64,000 nucleotides of DNA from Candidatus Methanoperedens sp. Its GTDB lineage: Archaea; Halobacteriota; Methanosarcinia; Methanosarcinales; Methanoperedenaceae. The notes beneath the pieces were generated by a model that did no database searches, was not told the DNA's origin, and worked only from the letters and a program-made list of their open reading frames with translations. Of this stretch, positions 51,154 to 60,318 are shown piece by piece (positions within the stretch are counted from its first letter, which is position 1; each line of letters starts with the position of its first letter). The position numbers and the translations under genes were made by a program. Location: positions 124,001 through 188,000 of the forward strand of contig VEPM01000006.1 of assembly GCA_012026795.1 (NCBI GenBank), given 5' to 3'.

Positions 51154-51927
51154 TTAAGATTGCTTTCGCTTCAACTCCCGCGCCAGCGCCTCAAGTCTTG
51201 CAGGCACATCTTCACCTTTTGCAATAATATCCACAAATGCAGACCCGACGATCACCCCGTCAGCCCCGGCGCGGATTATTTCAGCAGCCTGCCTGCCATT
51301 CGATATACCGAATCCAACTGCTTTTGGTGTGTTAGTCTTTACTCTTTTTATAAGCTCGCGTGTCGAACCCGCAACATCTGACCGGGCGCCGGTAACACCG
51401 AGCCGTGCTACAAGATAAATAAAACCTGTTCCTTCTTTAAGTATCCTGCTCATTCTTTCTTCATTTGTCGTGGGAGCCACAAGATAAATGAGGTCTATTT
51501 CGTTCTCTTTGCATATCCTCTGGAGTTCATCTGATTCCTCGGGCGGAAGATCCGGCACAATAATTCCGGATATCCCGGATGCTGCGCAGTCCTTTGCGAA
51601 TTTTTCGAGGCCGCGTTTGAATATGAGATTATAATATGTCATCACGACAAGAGGAATATGCAGTTTTAGCGAAGAAATCGTCCTGAAATAAATATCAGGC
51701 GTCATGCCGCCATCAAGCGCTCTCTGGATGCCAGCCTGGATCGTGGGGCCATCAGCCACCGGGTCTGAGAACGGAAGACCAAGTTCAATGATATCCGCGC
51801 CGCCCCGGACAAGTGCTGTCACATACTCTTTCGTGGCTTGCGGCGTAGGGTCGCCAGCGCAGATATATGCGATCAGGGCGCCTTCTTTTCTCGCTTTAAG
51901 CTGTTTGAATTTCTCATCGATTCTCAT
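51154..51927 (-). CDS. trpA: Tryptophan synthase alpha chain
   Basis: A 257-residue TIM barrel that cleaves indole-3-glycerol phosphate to indole. [17 protein letters not shown] near residues 48-64 has the catalytic Glu and Asp, [14 protein letters not shown] near 126 the second set, and [13 protein letters not shown] near 210 the phosphate loop. Its start overlaps the trpB stop as ATGA. All three trp genes here run trpC, trpB, trpA. Confidence 0.96.
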   Translation of the reverse strand: MRIDEKFKQLKARKEGALIAYICAGDPTPQATKEYVTALVRGGADIIELGLPFSDPVADGPTIQAGIQRALDGGMTPDIYFRTISSLKLHIPLVVMTYYNLIFKRGLEKFAKDCAASGISGIIVPDLPPEESDELQRICKENEIDLIYLVAPTTNEERMSRILKEGTGFIYLVARLGVTGARSDVAGSTRELIKRVKTNTPKAVGFGISNGRQAAEIIRAGADGVIVGSAFVDIIAKGEDVPARLEALARELKRKQS

Positions 51928-53108
51928 TTTCTCATCCCCATAACGGTCTCAAGATCTTTATCGCCTCGCCCTGAAATATTTATAACAACAACATCCCCAA
52001 GCTCTCCTGATGCTGCTGCTTTCCTGACATACGCCACAGCATGAGATGATTCAAGCGCAGGTATGATCCCTTCAAACCTGCAAAGGTCATGGAATGCAAG
52101 AAGGGCCTCACTATCCATTGAGTTGCATGGTTTAAGACGTCCAATATCAGCCAGGTACGCAAGTTCAGGACCAACTCCAGCATAATCAAGACCTGCTGCG
52201 ATCGAGCTTGATTCAAGTATCTGTCCGTACTTATTCTGGAGCACCTTTGTTCGCATGCCGTGGAGGATGCCATCTTCGCCAGTGCAAAGAGTTGCTGAAT
52301 GAAGCGCCTCTTTTTCCGTTGTTTTCATGCCGCTTCCTCCTGCTTCTACTGCGAAAAGATCAACATCTTCTTCTATGAATGGATGAAATATTCCCATCGC
52401 ATTGCTGCCCCCGCCTGTGCATGCCACTATGGAGTCGGGGAACCTGCCTTCCTTTTCCAGTATCTGGGTACGCACCTCTTTTCCTATCACGCTCTGGAAA
52501 TCCCGCACCATGGTCGGGAATGGATGCGGCCCGACCACAGAGCCGATCATGTAATGCGTTGTCCCTACATTTGCCACCCAGTCGCGCATTGCTTCATTAA
52601 TCGCATCCTTTAGAGTCTCTGAACCGCTTTTTACAGGAATGACCTTTGTCCCCATCAGTTCCATCCTGTAAACGTTCATGCGCTGGCGCACAGTATCCCT
52701 GGCGCCCATGTAAACCTCTGTCTTTATATCAAACGCTGCGCCCGCCATTGCACATGCTGTGCCATGCTGGCCTGCGCCTGTCTCTGCGATGATCCTTTTT
52801 TTCCCCATATATTTTGCAAGCAACCCCTGGCCAAGCGTATTATTCAATTTATGGGCGCCGCCGTGGATGAGGTCTTCCCGTTTTAAATAGATCTTTACAC
52901 CGTATTCCTTGCTCAGTCTTTTTGCAAAATATAACGGGGACGGGCGGCCTGCAAAATCCCGGAGATAATGATCCAGTTCATCATTAAAAACAGCATCATC
53001 TTTATATTTTTCATAGTATTCAGTAAGCTCAACAAGTGCAGGCATCAATACTTCAGGTACGAACTGGCCGCCATATTTGCCAAATTTTGATTCAAGCTTA
53101 AGTGTCAT
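51924..53108 (-). CDS. trpB: Tryptophan synthase beta chain
   Basis: A 394-residue PLP enzyme that joins indole and serine. [20 protein letters not shown] near residue 83 contains the PLP lysine; [13 protein letters not shown] near 108, [13 protein letters not shown] near 231 and [15 protein letters not shown] near 350 complete the TrpB1 pattern. The N-terminal [20 protein letters not shown] marks the standard alpha-interacting form. Translationally coupled to trpA; 58 bases separate it from trpC. Confidence 0.97.
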   Translation of the reverse strand: MTLKLESKFGKYGGQFVPEVLMPALVELTEYYEKYKDDAVFNDELDHYLRDFAGRPSPLYFAKRLSKEYGVKIYLKREDLIHGGAHKLNNTLGQGLLAKYMGKKRIIAETGAGQHGTACAMAGAAFDIKTEVYMGARDTVRQRMNVYRMELMGTKVIPVKSGSETLKDAINEAMRDWVANVGTTHYMIGSVVGPHPFPTMVRDFQSVIGKEVRTQILEKEGRFPDSIVACTGGGSNAMGIFHPFIEEDVDLFAVEAGGSGMKTTEKEALHSATLCTGEDGILHGMRTKVLQNKYGQILESSSIAAGLDYAGVGPELAYLADIGRLKPCNSMDSEALLAFHDLCRFEGIIPALESSHAVAYVRKAAASGELGDVVVINISGRGDKDLETVMGMRK

Positions 53109-53166
53109 ATTTTTATTTATCCTTCTTAATTATTTTTCTTAGTTATTCTTTTTAATTATTCTTATC

Positions 53167-53943
53167 TCAATGATTATTTTTAGTGTTCAATGCATGTACT
53201 AATTCGTAAGTCTTTTCGTAAACATTTCCCAGCATAATGGATGTTCCTACAAGTATCGCATCAGCGCCTGCGTCTATCATACGGACTGCATCATCAGGAG
53301 ATGATATCCCGCTTTCACTTATAATTATCCTGTTGCTGATAATAGGAGCCAGTTTTTCAGTTGTTGATATGTCAACGTTCATTGTAGTAAGGTTCCTGTT
53401 ATTGATCCCGATTATGTTTGTCCGCGTTGCAAGCGCATTTTCAAGTTCATCGCTGTTATGCACTTCAACAAGAGGCTCCCTGCCTGAAGATATTGCTTCG
53501 TTTACGAAACCATCCAGTTCATCTCCCAGGATCCCTGCTATCAAAAGGATCAAATCGCTTTCTACTTCATGGACCTGGTTCTTATTAATAATGAAATCCT
53601 TCCTGAGTACCGGAATCTTAACATTTTCCCTGGCAGATATCAGGTTCCGGATACTGCCTTTAAAGAAATCCGGTTCTGTAAGTACGGATATCGCTGCTGC
53701 ACCCGCAGATTCCATCTGATTTGCAATTCCGGCTGCTTCAAGGGGTGTAACATTCCTGATAAAGCGAGTCGGAGATGATGGTTTTACTTCCGAGATCACT
53801 GGAATGAGTCCCTGTTGTTTTTTATCCTTGATGCTTTTTTTGAAATCTCTTGGGGTTATTCTCTTTATCGTGTTTGAAGTAAGAGGGATCCTGTTTCTTG
53901 TTGATGCAATTATTTCGGTGATTATCTGGTGCATAAGTATCAT
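53167..53943 (-). CDS. trpC: Indole-3-glycerol phosphate synthase
   Basis: A 258-residue TIM barrel. VISEVKPSSPT near residue 49 and VLTEPDFFKGS near 87 carry the catalytic Lys/Glu set; LRKDFIINKNQVHE near 115, GINNRNLTTMNVD near 177 and ISESGISSPDDA near 208 are conserved. It closes the indole ring from CdRP. The minus-strand TATA-like TGATATAAAGC (around 53973) gives an expected start about 5 bases before the ATG 53943. Other trp genes (trpE, G, D, F) are not in the window. Confidence 0.94.
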   Translation of the reverse strand: MILMHQIITEIIASTRNRIPLTSNTIKRITPRDFKKSIKDKKQQGLIPVISEVKPSSPTRFIRNVTPLEAAGIANQMESAGAAAISVLTEPDFFKGSIRNLISARENVKIPVLRKDFIINKNQVHEVESDLILLIAGILGDELDGFVNEAISSGREPLVEVHNSDELENALATRTNIIGINNRNLTTMNVDISTTEKLAPIISNRIIISESGISSPDDAVRMIDAGADAILVGTSIMLGNVYEKTYELVHALNTKNNH

Positions 53944-53984
53944 TATTTAAGTGTTATTCTAAATGTGCTTTATATCATTCAAAT

Positions 53985-54020
53985 TGTACATTTTAGTACA
54001 TTGATGTACAATTATGTTCA
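53985..54020 (-). promoter_or_regulatory. TGTACA box array upstream of trpC
   Basis: Four boxes at exact 10-base spacing: TGTACA (53985), AGTACA (53995), TGTACA (54005), TGTTCA (54015). They lie just upstream of the trpC TATA region. TGTACA is the known TRP box bound by TrpY in Methanothermobacter, so this is a likely tryptophan-responsive operator. The array also faces the dus gene on the plus strand, whose TATA (GTATTTAAAG) is at 54023. Confidence 0.7.
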
Positions 54021-54094
54021 TTGTATTTAAAGATTTTGAATTATGGTGGGGTATGTATTTATGTGGAAATCCAGTAAGATGGATTAAAAAACTC

Positions 54095-55048
54095 ATGAGT
54101 TCTTTGACTATTGGAAAATTGAAACTGGATGGAAATCTTGTTCTCGCGCCGATGTCCGGTGTTACAAACCTTCCATCCCGGCTCCTTTGCAGGAAATATG
54201 GCGCATCTTTAGTCTATTCCGAGATGACATCTTCCGAAGCAGTAGTGCGGCAAAGCAGCAAAAGCATAGAAAGGGGTTTTACCTGCGCGTATGAAAGACC
54301 GATGGGAATACAATTAATGGGCTCTATTCCGGAAAATCTTGCTGCATCTGCAATATTTTTGCAGGAAAAATACAGGCCTGAGCTCATTGATGTAAATTTG
54401 GGCTGTCCTGCACAGGGTGTTATAAAAAACGGGTGCGGGTCAGAACTATTAAAAAAACCTGAACTAACCGGGAGAATCATAAGAATGCTTTCGGATTCCC
54501 TGGATATACCTCTCACAGCTAAAATAAGAATATTGGATAACTTTGATGAAACATTGAAAATAGCGCAAATTATTGAAAAATCAGGCGCTGATGCAATCAC
54601 AGTCCATGGAAGAACGCAAAAACAGGGTTATTCGGGAAAATCCAATCTTGATTTTATCAGAGGCATTAAAAGTGAGCTTGCGATCCCTGTTATAGCTAAC
54701 GGGGATATCTTTGATGAAAATTCTTCACAAAACGTGCTTGAATATACCCGGTGCGATGGGCTTATGATAGGGCGGGCCGCTATTGGCAATCCGTTTATTT
54801 TTAAGAAAATCTCTTATTTTCTAAAAACCGGGGAAATATTGCCTCCCCGGAGTACGGAAGAAAGACTGGCTGATTTTTTCGATTACATAAAACTATGCCG
54901 CAATTATAATATGCTCACTTTTAACGATCTGAAGCGCAACGCCCAGTGGTTTACAAAAGGCATGGAAAACGTGAAGCAGGTTCGTATGAAAATAAACAAG
55001 ACCCATGACATTGATTCGATTATGACAATTATGAATGGGTTAATCTAA
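54095..55048 (+). CDS. tRNA-dihydrouridine synthase
   Basis: A 317-residue Dus-family flavoprotein. LVLAPMSGVTNLPSRLLCRK near residue 13 binds FMN, DVNLGCPAQGVIKNGCG near 98 holds the catalytic Cys, and TVHGRTQKQGYSG near 168 and IANGDIFDENSS near 200 follow. It reduces uridine in tRNA using NADPH. The ATG 54095 removes a spurious 27-residue lead that would place the start inside the trp control array; the codon is preceded by no clear binding site. Stands alone after the divergent trpC. Confidence 0.92.
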   Translation: MSSLTIGKLKLDGNLVLAPMSGVTNLPSRLLCRKYGASLVYSEMTSSEAVVRQSSKSIERGFTCAYERPMGIQLMGSIPENLAASAIFLQEKYRPELIDVNLGCPAQGVIKNGCGSELLKKPELTGRIIRMLSDSLDIPLTAKIRILDNFDETLKIAQIIEKSGADAITVHGRTQKQGYSGKSNLDFIRGIKSELAIPVIANGDIFDENSSQNVLEYTRCDGLMIGRAAIGNPFIFKKISYFLKTGEILPPRSTEERLADFFDYIKLCRNYNMLTFNDLKRNAQWFTKGMENVKQVRMKINKTHDIDSIMTIMNGLI

Positions 55049-55104
55049 GTAATCATGTAATTTTTAATAAATATAGGTTAGGTTTATTAACCACTTATGA
55101 GCAT

Positions 55105-55120
55105 TATGATGTATATCATA
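55105..55120. promoter_or_regulatory. TATGAT...ATCATA dyad before the MinD gene
   Basis: Perfect 6-bp arms TATGAT (55105-55110) and ATCATA (55115-55120) around GTAT, followed by a TATA-like ATATAGGATAAT and then the minD-like ATG at 55156. Confidence 0.4.
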
Positions 55121-55155
55121 TATAGGATAATATTATCACCGTAGAAGGAATCATC

Positions 55156-55956
55156 ATGACAGCACATGTATATACGATAGCTTCAGGAAAAGGTGGTACA
55201 GGCAAGACCACTACCACGCTAAATCTTGGGACAGCCCTGGCTCTTTTGGGGAAGAAGACAGTGGTTCTCGATGCAGATATCGGTATGGCAAACCTGGGTC
55301 TCCTGATCGGCCTTGAAAGAAGCAAAATAACGCTGCATGAAGTAATGAGCGGTAACGCTAATATAAAAGAGGCTATTTACGATGGTCCCGGAGGCCTTAA
55401 AGTAGTGCCCAGTGGCTTATCATTGACGGGATTCCAGAAATCAAATCCTGATATATTGAAAGATGTTATGTCCACTCTTGTTGATGGAATGGATTTTCTG
55501 TTGATAGATACTCCTGCCGGTATTAGCAGGGATGGAGTTATTCCACTTGCTATCGCCGACCAGGTCATCCTGGTTGTAAATCCCGAACTTACATCAATGG
55601 CAGATGCATTGAAAACCAAAGCACTCACTGAAATGCTGGGTAGGACTGTGGAAGGTGCTGTTTTGAATCGTGCCACTCTTGAGAAAACTGAAATAAACCG
55701 CAATAAAGTATCCGAACTTCTGGGTGTAAAGATTCTTGAAATGATACCAGAAGATGCAAATATGAGGCTCTCAGCAGCGTTCAAGATGCCCATAGTCATA
55801 AAATCCCCCAATTCACCTGCTTCAATCGCCTACAAGAGACTTGCTGCCCAGCTTACAGGAGAGAAATACATAGAACCAAAAGTAGAAAAAGATGGGCGAA
55901 GTTTTGTTGATCGTCTTGTAAAGTCTGTTTTTGGAGGAAAAAAGAATGGAAAATGA
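55156..55956 (+). CDS. MinD/ParA-family ATPase
   Basis: A 266-residue SIMIBI ATPase: deviant Walker A SGKGGTGKTTTTLN at residues 10-23, VVLDADIGMANLGLLIGLE near 36-54, and LLIDTPAGISRDGVIPLAI near 115. The C-terminus ends in a basic, possibly amphipathic helix (SFVDRLVKSVFGGKKNGK), the membrane-targeting type of MinD. In archaea MinD homologues position cell-surface machines such as archaella and pili, which agrees with the secretion ATPase and platform genes right after it. AGAAGGA precedes the ATG. Confidence 0.88.
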   Translation: MTAHVYTIASGKGGTGKTTTTLNLGTALALLGKKTVVLDADIGMANLGLLIGLERSKITLHEVMSGNANIKEAIYDGPGGLKVVPSGLSLTGFQKSNPDILKDVMSTLVDGMDFLLIDTPAGISRDGVIPLAIADQVILVVNPELTSMADALKTKALTEMLGRTVEGAVLNRATLEKTEINRNKVSELLGVKILEMIPEDANMRLSAAFKMPIVIKSPNSPASIAYKRLAAQLTGEKYIEPKVEKDGRSFVDRLVKSVFGGKKNGK

Positions 55957-56023
55957 ACTTAGTGAAGGGAAGAACAGGTTTTCCATTACAGATGAAGAAC
56001 TCACACGTGTTAAAAAAATCTGA
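55946..56023 (+). CDS. 25-codon ORF between minD-like and ATPase genes
   Basis: Reads MENELSEGKNRFSITDEELT and RVKKI, stop. It starts inside the minD-like 3' end after a strong GGAGGA (55934) and ends 18 bases before the ATPase ATG. Its composition is charged and helix-prone. It may be a real microprotein or a coupling element. No homologue is known to me. Confidence 0.4.
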   Translation: MENELSEGKNRFSITDEELTRVKKI

Positions 56024-56041
56024 AAAAAAGGCAATGTAAAA

Positions 56042-58306
56042 ATGGCTCAAATGGAAAATAAGTCGGAATCAGAAGAAAATGTGAAATTAAGCTCAGAACT
56101 ATCAGAATCCAAAAAGGGAAAACATCAGAAGGGGAGAAAGCGAAAGGGAATTAGAAAAAGTAAGATATTATCCGAAGAAAAGAACCAAGCTCCAGAAGTT
56201 GTTTTAAAATCGGATAAACCCATTGAAAAACCGGAACATGATGAAAATAAAAACAAAATAAATGTTACTGAGGAAGAATCTGAAAAATCCAAAGAAGAAC
56301 CTAAAGAAGACTCTAAAGAGGAATCTATAAAAAGATCGGATGAACCAACTACTAAAAAGGAAACAAAAGATACCGTAGTAAGTTCAAATATTGGGGATCC
56401 GAAAGAATTGCCAGGTGCGGATGGACATAATACTGAAATAGAAAAAATATCTAAGCCGGATAAGTTACCAGGGAAAGATATAGAAAAAAATTCTTCATCA
56501 ATTGATGAAAATGTTATAGAAGATAAAAAATCTGGAAAGCCTTCCGAAGAGATAGGCGCCATTATTCAGCGCCTGAATATTGATACTGATACAACGAGAA
56601 ATCTCATAGGGGAGAAGATGACCCCTGAAAAGCAGGCTGTTTATGAGATTTTAGAAGATAAATTATTTTCAGATATTGAAACCCGGGTAAAGAAACTAAA
56701 GGAAATGCAATCCCTGGATAGCGTGGAAAAACCTACATCCCTAGTGGGAAAAATTAAACAATTACTGGCAAAGGAAGAGGGCGATAAGGAATTATATGAT
56801 CCTTCGGTTCACGGGCCGCTTGTAACGTATGAAGGTATTAACGGATATAATGAACTGGAACGCTACTGGGTTAATGAACCGTATGCTTTAGTTGTAATTT
56901 TGTTTAACCCTGAAAAGAATTCAAACCTGTATTATGTAGTCGAACCAAAACTTTCTGATTTTGAGGAACTATTCCTCAAGGAAATAAAAGACAGGTTGAA
57001 AGATGTCCTTCTTTTTGAAGATATTAAAAATGATGAAGATAAGAATAAAACCCTTACGGATAAAGTTAGAAAGTTAGTTAAAGAATATTCAATAGATGTA
57101 AGCCCTTTAACAACTGAAAAAATATTATATTATACACGCAGGGATTTTATAAAATTTGGTAAAATCGATCCTCTCATGCATGATGACAGGATTGAAGACG
57201 TTTCAGCGAATGGTTTTGGTGTTCCTATTTATTTATATCATAAGAAATATACCAACCTGGCAACAAACATAATTTACAGGGAAGACGAATTGGATTCTTA
57301 TGTTATACGGCTTGCCCAGCGATGCGGAAAACACATTTCAGTTGCAGAACCGATGATCGACGCAACTATGCCTGACGGCTCACGTATCCAGATGACACTC
57401 GGGAAAAATATAACAACCCATGGAGCTACTTTTACAATCCGAAAGTTCAGTGAAGTCCCGATAACACCAGTTGACCTGATAAACTGGAATACATTCTCAG
57501 CCGAGGAAATGGCCTATCTGTGGCTTTGCATCGAAAACAACAAGAGTCTTATATATGCCGGCGGTACAGCTTCAGGGAAAACTTCATCTCTTAATGCAGT
57601 TTCTTTATTCATCCCGTGGCAGGCCAAGATCATCACGCTTGAAGATACACGGGAATTAAAATTGCCGCATCCTAACTGGATACCCGGAGTAACAAGAGAT
57701 TCCTTTACTGCTGATGGAAAAGGGACTATCGATATGTACGACCTGCTAAAGGCTGCACTCAGGCAGAGGCCGGAATTCCTTCTTGTGGGCGAAGTCAGGG
57801 GCAAGGAAGCACTGACACTTTTCCAGGCAATGAGTACAGGACATACAACATTTTCAACTATGCATGCCGATTCGGTTTCAAGCGCCATCCACAGGCTTGA
57901 GAATCCACCCATCAGTGTTCCAAGGACAATGATACAGGCACTTAATATAATAAGCATTCAGTCGCAAACATTCGTAAGAGGAAAAAGAGCACGGCGAAAT
58001 ATGAAACTTGTTGAGATCACTGATATTGACCCTACAACGAGGAACATAAGGACTAATGATATTTTTTCATGGGATGCACTGACAGATAAATTCAACAGGG
58101 TAGGAGAATCAAAAGCACTCAACGAAATAATGATCCGAAGAGGCTGGAATATTTCAGATTTGAAACAGGAATTAATGAACCGCCAAAAAATTCTCGAGTT
58201 CATGGTAAATAATAAAATATCTGATTTTAATGCGATAGCGACTATTATTCATGATTATCAGGTTACCCCAGACAAAGTACTCAAGAAATTATTGATATCC
58301 GGATGA
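56042..58306 (+). CDS. Type II/IV secretion or pilus ATPase (GspE/PilB-like) with long charged N-terminus
   Basis: A 754-residue ATPase. Residues 1-190 are a low-complexity acidic/basic tail dominated by Glu, Lys and Ser, probably disordered. From about 200 the archaeal GspE-like N-domain begins, and the motor runs to 754: Walker A GGTASGKT at 506-513, Walker B region EFLLVGEVRG near 579, His box MSTGHTTFSTMHADS near 599. It powers assembly of type IV pilus-like or archaellum-like filaments. It is followed with an ATGA overlap by the membrane platform gene, and preceded by a MinD-like ATPase. No pilin or prepilin peptidase is seen in the window. Confidence 0.92.
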   Translation: MAQMENKSESEENVKLSSELSESKKGKHQKGRKRKGIRKSKILSEEKNQAPEVVLKSDKPIEKPEHDENKNKINVTEEESEKSKEEPKEDSKEESIKRSDEPTTKKETKDTVVSSNIGDPKELPGADGHNTEIEKISKPDKLPGKDIEKNSSSIDENVIEDKKSGKPSEEIGAIIQRLNIDTDTTRNLIGEKMTPEKQAVYEILEDKLFSDIETRVKKLKEMQSLDSVEKPTSLVGKIKQLLAKEEGDKELYDPSVHGPLVTYEGINGYNELERYWVNEPYALVVILFNPEKNSNLYYVVEPKLSDFEELFLKEIKDRLKDVLLFEDIKNDEDKNKTLTDKVRKLVKEYSIDVSPLTTEKILYYTRRDFIKFGKIDPLMHDDRIEDVSANGFGVPIYLYHKKYTNLATNIIYREDELDSYVIRLAQRCGKHISVAEPMIDATMPDGSRIQMTLGKNITTHGATFTIRKFSEVPITPVDLINWNTFSAEEMAYLWLCIENNKSLIYAGGTASGKTSSLNAVSLFIPWQAKIITLEDTRELKLPHPNWIPGVTRDSFTADGKGTIDMYDLLKAALRQRPEFLLVGEVRGKEALTLFQAMSTGHTTFSTMHADSVSSAIHRLENPPISVPRTMIQALNIISIQSQTFVRGKRARRNMKLVEITDIDPTTRNIRTNDIFSWDALTDKFNRVGESKALNEIMIRRGWNISDLKQELMNRQKILEFMVNNKISDFNAIATIIHDYQVTPDKVLKKLLISG

Positions 58307-60270
58307 AGATAATGGAAAATATTAGTAGATCCGCCGAATTGATGTTCTTAAAAATAAAGAAACTGCCATTTGTTTTACTTGGCGATAAGATAAAAGCGAA
58401 AAAAGAACAGTTCCGGGATATGCGAATGTCATTAAGGCAGGCGCGCATCCCTATTTCGTATGAAATGTATTTATCAAATGCGGTATTTTATTCGGTAGTT
58501 GCGGGTATTTTTGGAGCAATCCTGGGTTTGATTATTGCATACATTATCGTAGCTATTGTGGGTCTGCCCGAAAGGCTCACTCATCTTACATTTACCCAGG
58601 AAACAGCATGGATGCTGGAATACAAAACAATCTCAATATCGATTTTTATCATTCTTTTCCTGGGCGGATTGTTCGGGATGATCACCTATATGCTCTTTCT
58701 TATGTATCCTGGTTTCAGGGCCGGGGAACGAAAGGGAGATATTGATAAGAATCTGCCTTATTCCGTTACATATATGTATGCATTAAGCAGGGGAGGTATG
58801 AATTTAATAGAAATATTTCGTTCCTTGAGCAAGTGTTCCAGCACATATGGTGAGGTATCAAAGGAAATGGATGTCATCATCAGGGATATGGATTATTTCG
58901 GAAATGACTTGCGAACTGCTCTCCAGAACATTTGTGATGCAACCCCCTCCGTAAATTTCAGGGATCTTATGCATAATCTCCTTACAGTTATTGACAGCGG
59001 TGGAGATATTCCAACTTATTTCAGGGATAAATCTGAATATTACCTGAGCAGGGCCAAGGTGGACCAGAAGGGATTTCTTGAAACCCTGGGATTGGTAGCT
59101 GAATCCTATGTAACAGCATTTGTTGCAGGACCTTTATTTATGATCATTCTTGGTGTCATGATGTCAGTTATGGGTTCGGGCAGTGACATGATGATATATG
59201 CGATAATTTATGCGGTAATACCCATAGGATCGATGATATTTGTGGTAATGGTCAATATTATTACGCCAGGCTCTACCGGTGAGGCGCCCCTTCTTCCTAC
59301 CCAGAGTAATGTTGGTGAAATAATAGTTCCTGAAACTGAAGAAAAGCCAAGATATCTTGGATTTATCAAGGCAAGGAATTCCCTTAAATTAAATGAAATG
59401 ATCCGCGATCCGCTGAAACCACTGAGGGAAAAGCCTATATATACTTTATTATTGAGTTTTCCAATTACTTTAATATATTTAATTATCAATATATATTATG
59501 GGATGAGATCACCGGATTTTGTAGATTATATTGATGATAAAGTTGTTTTCGGTATTTACATTCTTATTATACCTTTGATGCTATTCCATGAGTACAAGAA
59601 GAGAAAGGAAGATAAAATACAGGAACAAATACCTGATTTTTTGAAAAAGCTGGCAAGTACGAATGAGACTGGTATGACACTTCGCGATTCAATAAGACTG
59701 ATGACACGTTCTGATATTGGTATGAGCAAAGAGATCAAAAAGATCAATAATGATATTGAATGGGGACTTCCTGTTAATGAATCACTTGTCCGATTCGCTA
59801 ACCGTTTCAGGACTCATTTCATATCCAGATCTGTCAACTTATTGACAAAAGCAAATGAGTCAAGCGGAGATATTGGTGAAGTATTGAATGTGGCTGCAAG
59901 AGATGTTGCAGCAGAACAGGATTTGAAGAATGAACGTAAAACCAATATGTTCATTTATGTTGTAATTATTTACATATCGTTCATGGTTTTCGTAGGTATC
60001 ATTTATATTATTTCTACTACTTTCCTTACAGAGATGGTAAAAGCAGGAGAAAAGATGTCATCAGGAGGAAGCGGGGCGGTTCCTCTTAGCCTTAGCCGTG
60101 CGAAGCTGGATATGTATAACCGTATTTTCTTCCATGGCGCTCTTATCCAGGGTCTTTCATCAGGTTTGATAGCAGGTGTCATGGGTGAAGGAAATGCCCT
60201 TTCAGGACTGAAACATTCGGTAATTATGATGACTATTGGTTATCTGCTGTTCACATTATTCGTAAACTAG
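58303..60270 (+). CDS. TadC/PilC-like membrane platform protein
   Basis: A 655-residue integral membrane protein with two T2SSF repeats. The first (about 150-270) has LPYSVTYMYALSRGGMNLIE and SKEMDVIIRDMDYFGNDL; the second (about 430-560) has IPDFLKKLASTNETGMTLRD and INNDIEWGLPVNESLVRF. Around eight hydrophobic helices, with pairs at about 65-90, 105-130, 265-320, 395-420 and 545-570. It anchors the filament-assembly ATPase at the membrane. An ATG three codons later (58312) is an alternative start. Confidence 0.9.
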   Translation: MKIMENISRSAELMFLKIKKLPFVLLGDKIKAKKEQFRDMRMSLRQARIPISYEMYLSNAVFYSVVAGIFGAILGLIIAYIIVAIVGLPERLTHLTFTQETAWMLEYKTISISIFIILFLGGLFGMITYMLFLMYPGFRAGERKGDIDKNLPYSVTYMYALSRGGMNLIEIFRSLSKCSSTYGEVSKEMDVIIRDMDYFGNDLRTALQNICDATPSVNFRDLMHNLLTVIDSGGDIPTYFRDKSEYYLSRAKVDQKGFLETLGLVAESYVTAFVAGPLFMIILGVMMSVMGSGSDMMIYAIIYAVIPIGSMIFVVMVNIITPGSTGEAPLLPTQSNVGEIIVPETEEKPRYLGFIKARNSLKLNEMIRDPLKPLREKPIYTLLLSFPITLIYLIINIYYGMRSPDFVDYIDDKVVFGIYILIIPLMLFHEYKKRKEDKIQEQIPDFLKKLASTNETGMTLRDSIRLMTRSDIGMSKEIKKINNDIEWGLPVNESLVRFANRFRTHFISRSVNLLTKANESSGDIGEVLNVAARDVAAEQDLKNERKTNMFIYVVIIYISFMVFVGIIYIISTTFLTEMVKAGEKMSSGGSGAVPLSLSRAKLDMYNRIFFHGALIQGLSSGLIAGVMGEGNALSGLKHSVIMMTIGYLLFTLFVN

Positions 60271-60318
60271 CTTTACAAGGAGCGCGAAGAACGTAAAGCA
60301 AAGCCGCATTTTCATGTT

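Noticed and set aside
56125-56562. 145-codon Ser/Phe-rich antisense frame
   Set aside because: It is the complement of the Glu/Lys-rich tail of the secretion ATPase; its composition follows directly from that.
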